From contig JAOUDZ010000032.1 of the NCBI GenBank assembly GCA_029858965.1, positions 1 through 44,430 of the forward strand: DNA of 44,430 bases. Direction: 5' to 3'. A program made the position numbers and the translations under genes. Source of the DNA: Cyclobacteriaceae bacterium. GTDB taxonomy: Bacteria > Bacteroidota > Bacteroidia > Cytophagales > Cyclobacteriaceae. Below, one piece after another: positions 1 through 8,080 of this stretch. Each line of letters begins with the position of its first letter. Position 1 is the first letter of the stretch. Below the pieces are notes generated by a model that did not search any database, was not told the origin of the DNA, and saw only the letters and a program-made list of their open reading frames with translations.

Positions 1-105
1 CGTTTCACCTATCACTTATTCTTAGGGTATCGGTTCAATGCCCCTAAGTCTCTAACAAAAGCTGCGGATAAAGCTGACGAAAAACGATCGAAAATATTTA
101 AATAG
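1..105 (+). CDS. C-terminal end of a gene entering from the left, possible outer-membrane protein
   Basis: An open frame runs from the first base to a TAG at 103-105 and gives 34 residues. It begins RFTYHLFLGYRF, an alternating aromatic/polar pattern like the last strand of an outer-membrane barrel. A lysine- and alanine-rich tail follows, ending KRSKIFK. A true barrel usually ends on the aromatic strand itself, so the extra charged tail is slightly odd. The start lies outside the window, and the family cannot be named from this fragment. The open frame could also be chance. Confidence 0.4.
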   Translation, partial: RFTYHLFLGYRFNAPKSLTKAADKADEKRSKIFK

Positions 106-652
106 AGCATTCCTTTTTCTGCATTTTGAAATGGTACTAGTTTATCGACGCGGAAATCAGATCTTCATTCTTGGCTAATCTTTGAGAGATTTCAGAATGT
201 CTTGTGAAATACCAACCACTGAATTCCTGAAGCCACGGCACCCAAATTTCTAAGTGGAGGCTCCACTTTGACGGCAATTGACAAAAATTCTGAAGATGTA
301 CACAGTGTGAGCGGGCAACAAGTTGGCCAGGGACGAATCGAAAGATCGGTTCCAGCTCAACATTCGGCATTTGAAACTTTTGATGTTGGAGTGGATGCAG
401 GCTTGCCTGTAGCGTTGAATTATTACGATCGAGCGCCTTTCAAATTTAGGGGAAGATAAACAAGATCAACATTCGGTATTTGAATTAAAATGGCATCAAG
501 TTGAATTTTGATTGAGGATAAATAATTCTAATAGAGCATATACCATGAAAACTATAAAAATTAGCAGCGACAGGAGCAAGGTCATTCACATGCAGATATA
601 TTTCATTATTTCATACAAATGTCATAGAAAACCATGATATAGGTCATCGTAT
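106..652. other. Intergenic region with one imperfect direct repeat
   Basis: No convincing gene is visible here. Short frames on either strand (137-370 minus, 268-459 plus) lack family features. An 18-bp repeat, CAACATTCGGCATTTGAA at 358-375 and the same with T for C at 467-484, is the only clear structure. The 3' part is AT-rich and may hold the promoter of the downstream broken barrel gene, but I see no full TAnnTTTG match. Confidence 0.5.
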
Positions 653-718
653 TTGAATAGAATGTGCAGGATCTTTAGGCATGGTTCTATCCCGAAGGTT
701 ACCGAGGCCTTCACATTT

Positions 719-1173
719 ATGCTAATTTTAAATCAAACAAATACTTGCTTTGGTCAAGTGGCCCTGATCGCATTACTAATCCTTATTCTTAATTTCTCGT
801 CGATGGGACAGTCCAATTGGGAAATCGGAATGCGATTGGGCAACAATGTCGCTGCCGACTTAACAATTCCCCTGTCCAAAGCGCCCCGTCTTCATTCGGC
901 CATATATTTTGATCGTTTTGGTCTTGGAGAATATTTTGACTGGATGTTCGCGTTGTCTGATGGCCCGGCGGGACTGAAGTTTTATCCCGGGTTCGGACCG
1001 GAATTCTTCTTTGGAAATCGTTTTGACTTCCACATAGCAGGGGATTTGGCGCTGAGTATTCTTTCGACTTCCCGTTGATAGTGCGTTTTGACTGGAGACC
1101 GGGCTTTGCCGTCACGGAGAGTTTTCGCTGGACTGGGGATGTACCGCGAGGTCCCGGATCGGGCAAGGTGTAA
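719..1173 (+). pseudogene. Frameshifted small outer-membrane beta-barrel protein
   Basis: The frame opening at ATG 719 (a TTG at 653 extends it) gives a signal peptide-like start, then WEIGMRLGNNVAAD and further barrel-like strands, including GLKFYPGFGPEFFFGNRF. It breaks at about 1048. Reading on in the next frame from 1048 restores a typical Bacteroidota barrel ending, GAEYSFDFPLIVRFDWRPGF, up to a TAA at 1171-1173. Restoring one G at TTTGGCGCT (making TTG GGC GCT) would join the two halves as DLGAEYSF. This looks like a single-base deletion in a G run. The final aromatic strand also seems to be missing, so the gene is probably genuinely broken, although a sequencing error cannot be excluded. 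Confidence 0.6.
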
Positions 1174-1237
1174 AGTTGCAACGTGTTGAATAACGCAATG
1201 AGAATTCTATTTCATGTTTACCTAAATGGTGTAAAAT

Positions 1238-2278
1238 GTGCGATTCCTAAATAGCATTATTATTATTATTAATATCATCACGATCTCTTTTGGCTGCACA
1301 AATACCAGAGAGAATGAGCAGTCTGCCTCCGAGCTTTCGGACACCGCTACAGATCAGTTGGATACGCTTATCTATTCCGCGCCGCTCAACTACTTATTGA
1401 CGTTGGATAAAGTTGATGCCAACAATGTTGAAATTAGAACCTATAAGGACATACTGGAATTATTTGAAAAGCTTAACTACACGCCTGAAGCGTGGCAATC
1501 CGGAATCCGGGAAGTTCCACGTGTGTACCTGCCAATCATCGGTGATAGGTGGGGTTCCACTACCTCGAGAGAAATTACGGTTGAAAATAAGAAACGGATA
1601 TTTTTTCGTGGCCTGGCGCCAATGATTTTGCGCGCCAACGAATTAATCATGATGGACAGAAATCGATTGGGTGGTATTATGTCCTCGCACAATCAAAATG
1701 TAGCCATTGCTGAGGAAGATGAACTATGGGTCCTCGAACTTGCCAAATTGTACAAGGTCAAGACCGAGCTGGATCAAGTGACTGCTCCCGTGCTGCGATC
1801 GTTATGGGAAAAAGTAGATATCGTTCCTGCATCTTTGGCATTGGCACAGGGTGCCGAAGAAAGCGGATGGGGCACTTCCCGATTTGCCGCAGCAGGCAAT
1901 GCTGTCTACGGCCAGTGGACCTGGGGAAAAAATGCGATCGTCCCTGAAAAACAACGGAAGGAATTGGGGAGCTATGGTATTGCAGCCTTTGGGACCTTAC
2001 AGGAATCCGTTTGTGCCTATATGCTTAACCTTAACACCCATAATGCGTATGCAAGTCTGCGTAACAAGAGAGCGGAACTCCGCAAAAAGAACCAGAAGAT
2101 CACGGGAGCTTTGCTGGCAGAGCAATTAACGCAATATTCAGAAAGGGGAGAGGCCTATGTAAAAACGCTTAAATCCATGATGGATTACAACCGCCTGAGC
2201 CCGGCTGATGATGCCTATTTATCTGACGGTCCACCAATATATCTCGTCCCTATAGCAGCTGAAGAAAATGGAAAATAG
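1238..2278 (+). CDS. Bax-type glucosaminidase-domain lipoprotein
   Basis: The protein has 346 residues and starts at GTG. The hydrophobic leader ends in a lipobox, ISFGC, with Cys20 as the likely lipidated residue. The C-terminal half matches the Bax/FlgJ glucosaminidase family. VPASLALAQGAEESGWGTSR lies around residues 196-215, where Glu208 before SGWG is the expected catalytic acid. It is followed by GNAVYGQWTW and a Tyr-rich end. The family cleaves the glycan of peptidoglycan, and the lipid anchor would place it in the periplasm or at the outer membrane. No in-frame ATG precedes the leader, which is why GTG is chosen. The neighbours do not suggest an operon. Confidence 0.85.
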   Translation: MRFLNSIIIIINIITISFGCTNTRENEQSASELSDTATDQLDTLIYSAPLNYLLTLDKVDANNVEIRTYKDILELFEKLNYTPEAWQSGIREVPRVYLPIIGDRWGSTTSREITVENKKRIFFRGLAPMILRANELIMMDRNRLGGIMSSHNQNVAIAEEDELWVLELAKLYKVKTELDQVTAPVLRSLWEKVDIVPASLALAQGAEESGWGTSRFAAAGNAVYGQWTWGKNAIVPEKQRKELGSYGIAAFGTLQESVCAYMLNLNTHNAYASLRNKRAELRKKNQKITGALLAEQLTQYSERGEAYVKTLKSMMDYNRLSPADDAYLSDGPPIYLVPIAAEENGK

Positions 2279-2378
2279 TATGTATAGAATTCTATTTTGA
2301 TGAATAATGCAATAATGTTAGCCTCGTTGGTTTTAATATAGAGAGCGATAAGCAAGTTGAATTAAAATACTAACAATT

Positions 2379-3785
2379 ATGAATGATCCTGTTCAAAAAG
2401 TCCTCACGCTTTGTTTTCTGCTGCTACTGATAAGCTGCACGACGGAAAAGAAAGAGTCAACGCCGACAGACGAAAACGGGTATGTTATATTATCGGATGC
2501 ACAGGTGGAGAATATCGTAAAACGTTCCTACCAGTATGTAGCCTTGTACAATGTCAATAATAAGTTTGCCCTAAAACAAGGCGGATGGAATACTCTACAG
2601 GCTGATACGGAGCTGAAAGACCACACCATGCGTGAAATCGCCAGGCCAAACAATGATACATTCTATGTGAGTGCATTGCTTGACTTACGCGCTGAACCCA
2701 TGATTCTGGATTTACCTGCTTTTGGCTCCCAGTATGTGTCGCTCATGGTAACTGCCTATGATCACTACGTGGGCGTACCGAAAACCACAGGCCATGGTGA
2801 CTTTGGGAAGCCAGAGAAAATCCTGTTTTATGCTGATCGAACCTATGGATATCATGGTGAACCGGTTAATGGTGTCGATATAATCTATAAAACGACGGGG
2901 GATTTCGTTTCAGCGGTGTTGAGAGTAATGCCGCATGCGAACGATCCTGAACGATTCAAAAGCATCGTTGATAAAATCAAGTCGGTACAGATTCAGACGC
3001 TGTCGGAATTTCGTGGGGAAGAACCGAAACCCCCGCTTGATATTACTTTCCCCGACGTGGGCAAAACTGATTTGGACATTTTCGAAAACAACCTGCTCGA
3101 AGTGATGCAGTTTGTCTTCAACCACATTTCCTTTGATACAAATGATGAAATGGATCAACAGGTTTTGGAAGCTTACAAACCTTTGGGAATTGTACCCGGT
3201 GGAAAATACGATCCTGATAAAGGCAAAATTGACGGCAAGCGTTTCAGGACCAAGGCAGAAATGGTTCAGAAGGAATACCTTGGAAAGTTATCTGATCCAA
3301 ATCTAATGACTGAAATGGCGCCAAAGATGTTTAAGTTAAAGGGCCTTACGGATTTGGAGACCCTCCTAACGGTTTCAATCATAGGCCCAATTGGATTGCC
3401 AATGGAAGAAGCCATGTATCCTAACGTGACTTCTACTGACGGAAAGCCCTTGAATGCCCTGAATGACTATGTGATCAAATTGAGCAAAGATGAGTTGCCA
3501 CCGGATCAGGCGTTCTGGTCTTTGACACTTTATGATAAGGCCAATGGTTTCTTTATCCCCAACGATCACAAGAAATATAGTGTCGGGCTCAACGCTGGCT
3601 ACAAGCTGAATAAAGATGGAGGCATTGAAATATATGTAGCCGAAAAAAAACCTGCTGGGGCGTCGGAGGAGAATTGGCTGCCCATCGTCCGGAAAGATGA
3701 AGATATTGATCTCATCCTACGGGTGTATGTACCTGATCTTGAGAAAATTAAATCGTGGAAAGCACCAAAGGCACAAAAGTTGTAA
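2379..3785 (+). CDS. DUF1254/DUF1214 domain lipoprotein
   Basis: This is a 468-residue protein with a lipoprotein signal, LLLLISCTT, with Cys20 as the acceptor. The N-terminal part fits DUF1254: GGWNTLQADTELKD, then REIARPNNDTFYVSALLDL, then LPAFGSQYVSLMV. The last roughly 100 residues fit DUF1214: PDQAFWSLTLYDKANGFFIP and a closing ENWLPI segment. Both domains together in one exported protein is the usual family layout. The biochemical role is not established. The next gene, an outer-membrane barrel, starts 21 bp downstream on the same strand, so the two are probably co-transcribed and may act together at the envelope. Confidence 0.85.
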   Translation: MNDPVQKVLTLCFLLLLISCTTEKKESTPTDENGYVILSDAQVENIVKRSYQYVALYNVNNKFALKQGGWNTLQADTELKDHTMREIARPNNDTFYVSALLDLRAEPMILDLPAFGSQYVSLMVTAYDHYVGVPKTTGHGDFGKPEKILFYADRTYGYHGEPVNGVDIIYKTTGDFVSAVLRVMPHANDPERFKSIVDKIKSVQIQTLSEFRGEEPKPPLDITFPDVGKTDLDIFENNLLEVMQFVFNHISFDTNDEMDQQVLEAYKPLGIVPGGKYDPDKGKIDGKRFRTKAEMVQKEYLGKLSDPNLMTEMAPKMFKLKGLTDLETLLTVSIIGPIGLPMEEAMYPNVTSTDGKPLNALNDYVIKLSKDELPPDQAFWSLTLYDKANGFFIPNDHKKYSVGLNAGYKLNKDGGIEIYVAEKKPAGASEENWLPIVRKDEDIDLILRVYVPDLEKIKSWKAPKAQKL

Positions 3786-3806
3786 CATCGATAAAACTGA
3801 CTGACC

Positions 3807-4613
3807 ATGAAAAATATATTATGGATTGTACTGGCACTCATGCTTTCTGGCATACGGTCAGCGAGAGCTCAGGAAAATCAGGAGGAACTTTCCAAACAGG
3901 CTGCCAATCCAATTGCAGATCTCATGAGTTTTCCTTTGCAGAATAACCTGAACATGAACTACGGGCCCTACAACAGGAATTCAAACGTGTTGAACTTTCA
4001 ACCGGTAATGCCTTTTGCGGGAGGCCGCATCATCACACGAACCATATTCCCTTTTGTACGCATTCCGGACTTTAGCAATGAAAGCGGAACGTACGCGTCT
4101 GGTTTATCGGATATTGTTGCCACTGCCTTCTATTCGCCAGAAAGTAAGGGGGCGACGTGGGGGGTGGGTCCTGTACTGGAAATACCAACCGGCGGTGCAA
4201 AACGTGGATCGCAAAAATGGAGTACCGGCCCTGCATTCGTCATCCTGGTGCAACCTGGTGACTGGACCTTTGGGGCACTCATTAATAACGCGTGGTCGTT
4301 TGCTGGAAATTCGGATCGCGATAAAGTGAACCATATGCTCCTTAACCTGTTCATTGTTCGGCAGATGGGAAACGGCTGGTACATCAATACGGCGCCAATC
4401 ATTACGGCCGACTGGACTGCAAATAATGACAGTAAATGGATTGTCCCGGTTGGGGCAGGAGGAGGGAAGCTCGTATTTCTTGGTGGTAAGCTTCCGCTTA
4501 ATTTGCAAACCCAACTGTACTACAATCTAGTTCGCCCGGATTTTGGTCCGGAATGGCAATGGCGGGTTCAGGCCCAGATCTTATTGCCAAAGAGTATTTT
4601 TTCAAAAAAATGA
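3807..4613 (+). CDS. Outer-membrane beta-barrel protein (MetA-pathway/'neuromedin U'-type)
   Basis: The 268-residue protein has a cleavable signal peptide ending SARAQ. A KQAANPIADLMSFPLQNN segment follows, characteristic of barrel proteins often annotated as neuromedin U-like or phenol MetA-pathway transporters. Strand-like stretches carry on to the end: FPFVRIPDFSN, WGVGPVLEIPTGG, WSTGPAFVILVQPG and WQWRVQAQILLPKSIF. It lies 21 bp after the DUF1254 gene and is probably in the same operon. The substrate is unknown. Its TGA stop overlaps an ATG (ATGA at 4610-4613) that opens a small degraded frame. Confidence 0.8.
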   Translation: MKNILWIVLALMLSGIRSARAQENQEELSKQAANPIADLMSFPLQNNLNMNYGPYNRNSNVLNFQPVMPFAGGRIITRTIFPFVRIPDFSNESGTYASGLSDIVATAFYSPESKGATWGVGPVLEIPTGGAKRGSQKWSTGPAFVILVQPGDWTFGALINNAWSFAGNSDRDKVNHMLLNLFIVRQMGNGWYINTAPIITADWTANNDSKWIVPVGAGGGKLVFLGGKLPLNLQTQLYYNLVRPDFGPEWQWRVQAQILLPKSIFSKK

Positions 4614-4773
4614 ACTACGTGTTCCTTGGAGTGATCTTAACATCAAGTTTTTTGCCAATTGGATTGGTAGAAGATACGACTATTCTGACTATGCAAAAAA
4701 TCGCTTTGGCGTGAATGATTATACTACAGGAAGATTTACCGTAGGATTTATATCACCGTTGGGAATCTTCTAG
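4610..4773 (+). pseudogene. Possible remnant of an exported barrel protein
   Basis: An ATG overlapping the previous stop opens a 34-residue frame beginning MNYVFLGVILTSSFLPIG, which looks like a signal peptide, and stops at 4712-4714. In another frame the same stretch runs on to a TAG at 4771-4773, ending YDYSDYAKNRFGV and TTGRFTVGFISPLGIF, which looks like barrel strands. An export signal in one frame and a barrel-like tail in the next suggests a gene reduced by internal deletion and frameshift. The pieces are short, and chance remains possible. Confidence 0.3.
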
Positions 4774-5165
4774 CGTGTAATTTAATTACGGATGAGATGC
4801 TATATATCGCGGGACAAGAGGGTGTGCAATGAAATGGTCAAATCGCCAAATGAGCTTCTGTAAAGCCTTAGTTTTGTCACCCCTGTAATGGGTATGCCTT
4901 GGTTGTTTTGAAATATGAATATTCATTGGCCTCTATGCATCAATTGGGTGCCACTTTATGTGATTGGAAGCGGCACTGATTTTTGGTTTATAGAACGGGC
5001 GTCTGGTTCTTGGTAGGGAAGAAAATACGCTGATGAATCAATGATCAATACTATTGTTTAAACCATAACGTGCTGAATATCCTTTGATCATGAGACAAGA
5101 TTTAGATCAAGAAAGTATCATGCCAGGCGCTGCAGCCGACGACGGTTTCGATTACCAAAAGGTAC
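4774..5165. other. Intergenic region, no gene seen
   Basis: About 390 bp without a supported gene. A 32-codon frame starting at ATG 5090 runs into the conserved leader but has no family features. A dyad TTGATC/GATCAA at 5084-5089 and 5105-5110 has a 15-nt gap, too wide for an FNR/CRP half-site pair. No terminator was recognised. Confidence 0.4.
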
Positions 5166-5246
5166 TTGTCCTGAAATACCAATAACTGTCCGTTTACGAC
5201 AATACACTTGTTGTATCCCTTGCGTTAGCATAATAAAAAGCTAATC
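5166..5246 (+). repeat. Conserved 81-bp leader, copy A
   Basis: This stretch immediately upstream of the 140-residue protein is strongly similar, base for base and without length change, to 10285-10365 in front of its paralog. Both begin TTGTCCTGAAATACC and end in a block around GCGTTAGCATAATAAAAAGC, directly before ATG. TTAGC (5225-5229) and GCTAA (5240-5244) form a perfect dyad with a 10-nt A/T-rich gap, conserved in both copies and ending two bases before the start codon. TACACTTG at about 5203-5210 is one base from the TAnnTTTG promoter element. It may be a promoter plus operator or a structured leader. No Shine-Dalgarno is visible. Confidence 0.75.
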
Positions 5247-5669
5247 ATGGATACAAAATGGACAATCTTAAGTGGTGGAAGATTGAGTGATGATCAACTC
5301 ACCGGCAAAGCTTCATTTACCTTATCAACGGATGAAGCGTTTGAAAGCGTTTTGCTAAAAAACGAATCAATTAAGAAAGCCTTTGAAGAGAAACTTCGTC
5401 AGGAACTGGCTACCATAGGGATAACTTCTTCGGCCAAGGCAGCACTGACGATGGAGTATAAATCGGTTGCGCTGACTTACCCGTCCAGGGAAAGACATGT
5501 AGAACTTACTGTTGTTGTGAAGGATTCATCCACAGGATCCATACTTTGGTATTTTGTTCTCGTAAGTCCGGAAAGTTCTATTTCCAACAAAAGCCTCTAC
5601 GAGATTGTCGACATCATATCCCTGCGTTTTCCGCTGAAGAATAAGTCTGAATCATCAGACTTCAAATAG
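5247..5669 (+). CDS. Unrecognised small protein, paralog A
   Basis: A 140-residue protein of no family I recognise, with no signal peptide or membrane segment, so probably cytoplasmic. It opens MDTKWTILSGGRL and has a conserved middle (LLKNES, FEEKL) and a core ILWYFVLVSPES. An ungapped hand alignment with the protein at 10366-10761 gives about 67 identities over 131 positions. Paralog A carries nine extra C-terminal residues, SESSDF-rich. The near-identical leader shows that gene and control region were duplicated together. It lies 92 bp before the octaheme cytochrome gene on the same strand. Conservation of both copies suggests a real protein; no function is assigned. Confidence 0.8.
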   Translation: MDTKWTILSGGRLSDDQLTGKASFTLSTDEAFESVLLKNESIKKAFEEKLRQELATIGITSSAKAALTMEYKSVALTYPSRERHVELTVVVKDSSTGSILWYFVLVSPESSISNKSLYEIVDIISLRFPLKNKSESSDFK

Positions 5670-5761
5670 TCAAATAATTTGCCGCGATTCCGCCATTATT
5701 TTTAGAAATAATTATATTACCTCCCTATATGGAGTAAGGAATAACGGTTATCGGAAGAGCT

Positions 5762-7987
5762 ATGAATAGACTGAGGATTTGTTTCCACGCTTGTGCCATT
5801 GCCGGTGTGATAGTAGGCTGTAATTCTTCCCTGGAGAAGCAGGAAAATCCTTTAAACAAACCACTTGCTAAGAATACCTATGTCGGGTCGGTTGCCTGTC
5901 AATCCTGCCACACACAAGCCTATGCCGACTGGACAACGTCGGATCATTACCTCGCCATGCAACCGGCAAATGACTCAACGGTGCTTGGTGACTTTGATAG
6001 TACTACCTATGTGGCAGACGGCGTCACCAATACATTTTTTAAGAAGGGAAATAAGTTCTACATCAATACGCAAGGGGAAGATGGGAATAATCATGACTAC
6101 GAAGTGCTGTATACGTTTGGATATTATCCCCTGCAGCAATATCTGATTGCGTTTCCCGGCGGAAGAATGCAATCTACGCGGGTATGCTGGGATACGCGCA
6201 GTAAGAAATGGTTTCACCAATATGCCGGTCAAAAAATTCATTACCGCGATTGGTTACATTGGACAGGGGCCAGTCAAAACTGGAACACCATGTGCGCTTC
6301 TTGTCACACAACGGATCTCCAGAAGAATTATGACTTCAAACGTGATGATTACCACACTATATGGAAAGAATTGAATGTTGGCTGTGAAAGCTGTCATGGG
6401 CCTGGCAGCGCACACATCAGCTTTGTCAATTCACCAGAATATAAAAAAGGTGAGTCTATTAAGAATTTAGGTTTTTTATATGTAAAGGATACGCTTTCGC
6501 ATTTGCAGCTGAATGCGTGCGCCGCTTGCCATGCGCGGAAAGCTGAACTGTCGCAGGCTAAGATGCATACGGGTCAGATTATGGATGATTTGATTCCACA
6601 AATTATCAGTAACGAATTCTATTTTCCGGATGGTCAAATCAAAGAGGAAGATTATGAGTATGGTTCGTTTACACAAAGCAAGATGTATCAAAACAATGTA
6701 AGGTGCAGCAATTGTCATAATCCTCACTCCGGAAAACTTCGGATGACAGGAAACAACTTGTGCCTTAGTTGCCATAAACCAAAATATGCATCAGAAGAAC
6801 ATCACTTTCATGCAGTTAACACGGAAGGATCGCAATGTATCAATTGCCATATGCCAGTGAAAACCTTTATGGGGAATGATCATCGCAGGGATCACAGTTT
6901 TCGTATACCACGGCCTGATCAGTCGACGGTTTATGGTACGCCCAATACCTGCACGAGCTGTCATAAAGGAAAATCTCCGGCATGGGCTGCTGACGCTATC
7001 GGGAAGTGGTACGGTAAGAAAAGGGTGTATCATTTTTCAGATGACCTCTTGCCCGGCAGCCTCCTTACGGACAAGAGTGAGAAACACCTGGTGAAACTTT
7101 TACGCGATACTTTACAACCCGAAATCGCACGTGCGACAGCCGCGTACTATATGGGGAACATTCAAACCCAGCTGAGTGCAACGGCATTGCTGAATGCATT
7201 GCGCGACAACAAACCCCTTGTGCGCTATCATGCCGTCAGATCCTTGGAGAATTTTCCACCTGAAGTCTGGCAAAAAACAGCGTATCAAAACCTATCGGAT
7301 AATGTTCGTGCTGTCCGTATTGCCGCGGCCGATCTCTATCATCGTTTATTGCCAGAAGCCCTGCCGGCCGAAGCCAGGAGTGCCTACTACGCAGCCAACG
7401 CAGAGAACAGAGAATACCTTCGGTACCAAACTGATTTTGCTATTGGCAATATCATGGTAGCTGATTATGAATTACAGGGTGGTGATCAACTAACGGCCAT
7501 CGCCTATTATTTGCGCGGGTTGAAGAAGGATAGCCTGATGAACTATGCCAGATTTAATCTATCAGCAGCTTACAATAGTCTTGGTAGAAATCAGGAAGCA
7601 TTGAGAACGCTAAAAAACGCCTCGGATATTGATCCGACAAATGATAGAATTTTCTATAATATGGGGCTGCTGTATTATGAGTTGCACGATGTTCCTGCAG
7701 CAATGGAGAATTTTCAAAAGGCAGTACGCCTCGGATCACAGAATCCCGGTGTTTATTACAATTATGGGCTGTTGCTGCAGCAACAGGGCAAGATGCAAGA
7801 ATCCGAAAAAGCTTTGTTAAGAGGGTTGTCTTTGAATCCGAAGGCAACAAACATAAACTACGCACTGGCCTTTTTTTACATGAATCAAAAAGATCCGCAG
7901 AAAGCAAGAAGATATGCGGCAGCACTGCGTAAAATTGACCCGGATAATCCCGAATATCAGGCCATGTTCAATAGTCTGGGATTATAG
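5762..7987 (+). CDS. Octaheme cytochrome c lipoprotein with HEAT-like and TPR repeats
   Basis: The 741-residue protein has a lipobox, VIVGC (Cys20). Eight CXXCH heme-binding motifs sit at residues 46-50, 178-182, 208-212, 253-257, 315-319, 334-338, 359-363 and 397-401. The first lies in a cytochrome c554-like segment, YVGSVACQSCHTQAYADW. Residues about 440-550 look like HEAT-type helical repeats and about 570-735 like TPRs (for example AIAYYLRGLKKDS and AMENFQKAVRLG). Such proteins carry electrons in the periplasm or at the outer membrane. The TPR part probably binds a partner. No catalytic heme ligand set can be named from sequence alone. A DcaP-like porin follows within about 95 bp. Confidence 0.9.
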   Translation: MNRLRICFHACAIAGVIVGCNSSLEKQENPLNKPLAKNTYVGSVACQSCHTQAYADWTTSDHYLAMQPANDSTVLGDFDSTTYVADGVTNTFFKKGNKFYINTQGEDGNNHDYEVLYTFGYYPLQQYLIAFPGGRMQSTRVCWDTRSKKWFHQYAGQKIHYRDWLHWTGASQNWNTMCASCHTTDLQKNYDFKRDDYHTIWKELNVGCESCHGPGSAHISFVNSPEYKKGESIKNLGFLYVKDTLSHLQLNACAACHARKAELSQAKMHTGQIMDDLIPQIISNEFYFPDGQIKEEDYEYGSFTQSKMYQNNVRCSNCHNPHSGKLRMTGNNLCLSCHKPKYASEEHHFHAVNTEGSQCINCHMPVKTFMGNDHRRDHSFRIPRPDQSTVYGTPNTCTSCHKGKSPAWAADAIGKWYGKKRVYHFSDDLLPGSLLTDKSEKHLVKLLRDTLQPEIARATAAYYMGNIQTQLSATALLNALRDNKPLVRYHAVRSLENFPPEVWQKTAYQNLSDNVRAVRIAAADLYHRLLPEALPAEARSAYYAANAENREYLRYQTDFAIGNIMVADYELQGGDQLTAIAYYLRGLKKDSLMNYARFNLSAAYNSLGRNQEALRTLKNASDIDPTNDRIFYNMGLLYYELHDVPAAMENFQKAVRLGSQNPGVYYNYGLLLQQQGKMQESEKALLRGLSLNPKATNINYALAFFYMNQKDPQKARRYAAALRKIDPDNPEYQAMFNSLGL

Positions 7988-8041
7988 CCCGACCAATGTC
8001 CTTGAAAAAGTTCGAGCCCAATGCGCATTGACACATTTGAT

Positions 8042-8049
8042 TATATTTG
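8042..8049 (+). promoter_or_regulatory. Bacteroidota -7 promoter element for the DcaP-like porin
   Basis: TATATTTG matches TAnnTTTG exactly. It lies inside the longest possible frame of the next gene, so transcription from it would start near 8056 and favours the ATG at 8081 over the one at 8021. The -33 element is not clear. Confidence 0.45.
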
Positions 8050-8080
8050 TGAATTCGAGTTGAATCAAAACCATGATCGA

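Noticed and set aside
137-459. Short reading frames on both strands near the left edge
   Set aside because: They overlap each other, lack signals, membrane patterns or family motifs, and fall in a repeat-bearing gap.
1201-2297. Repeated AGAATTCTATTT at 1201-1212 and 2286-2297 as a shared operator
   Set aside because: It is short, AT-rich, and at different distances (26 and 82 bp) from the two starts. No third copy was seen.
5084-5110. FNR/CRP-type operator TTGATC...GATCAA
   Set aside because: The gap is 15 nt, where FNR/CRP sites have about 4-6, and the dyad is not repeated in front of leader copy B.
5090-5185. 32-codon frame as a leader peptide for the small protein
   Set aside because: It is not preserved before the second leader copy and has no ribosome site.
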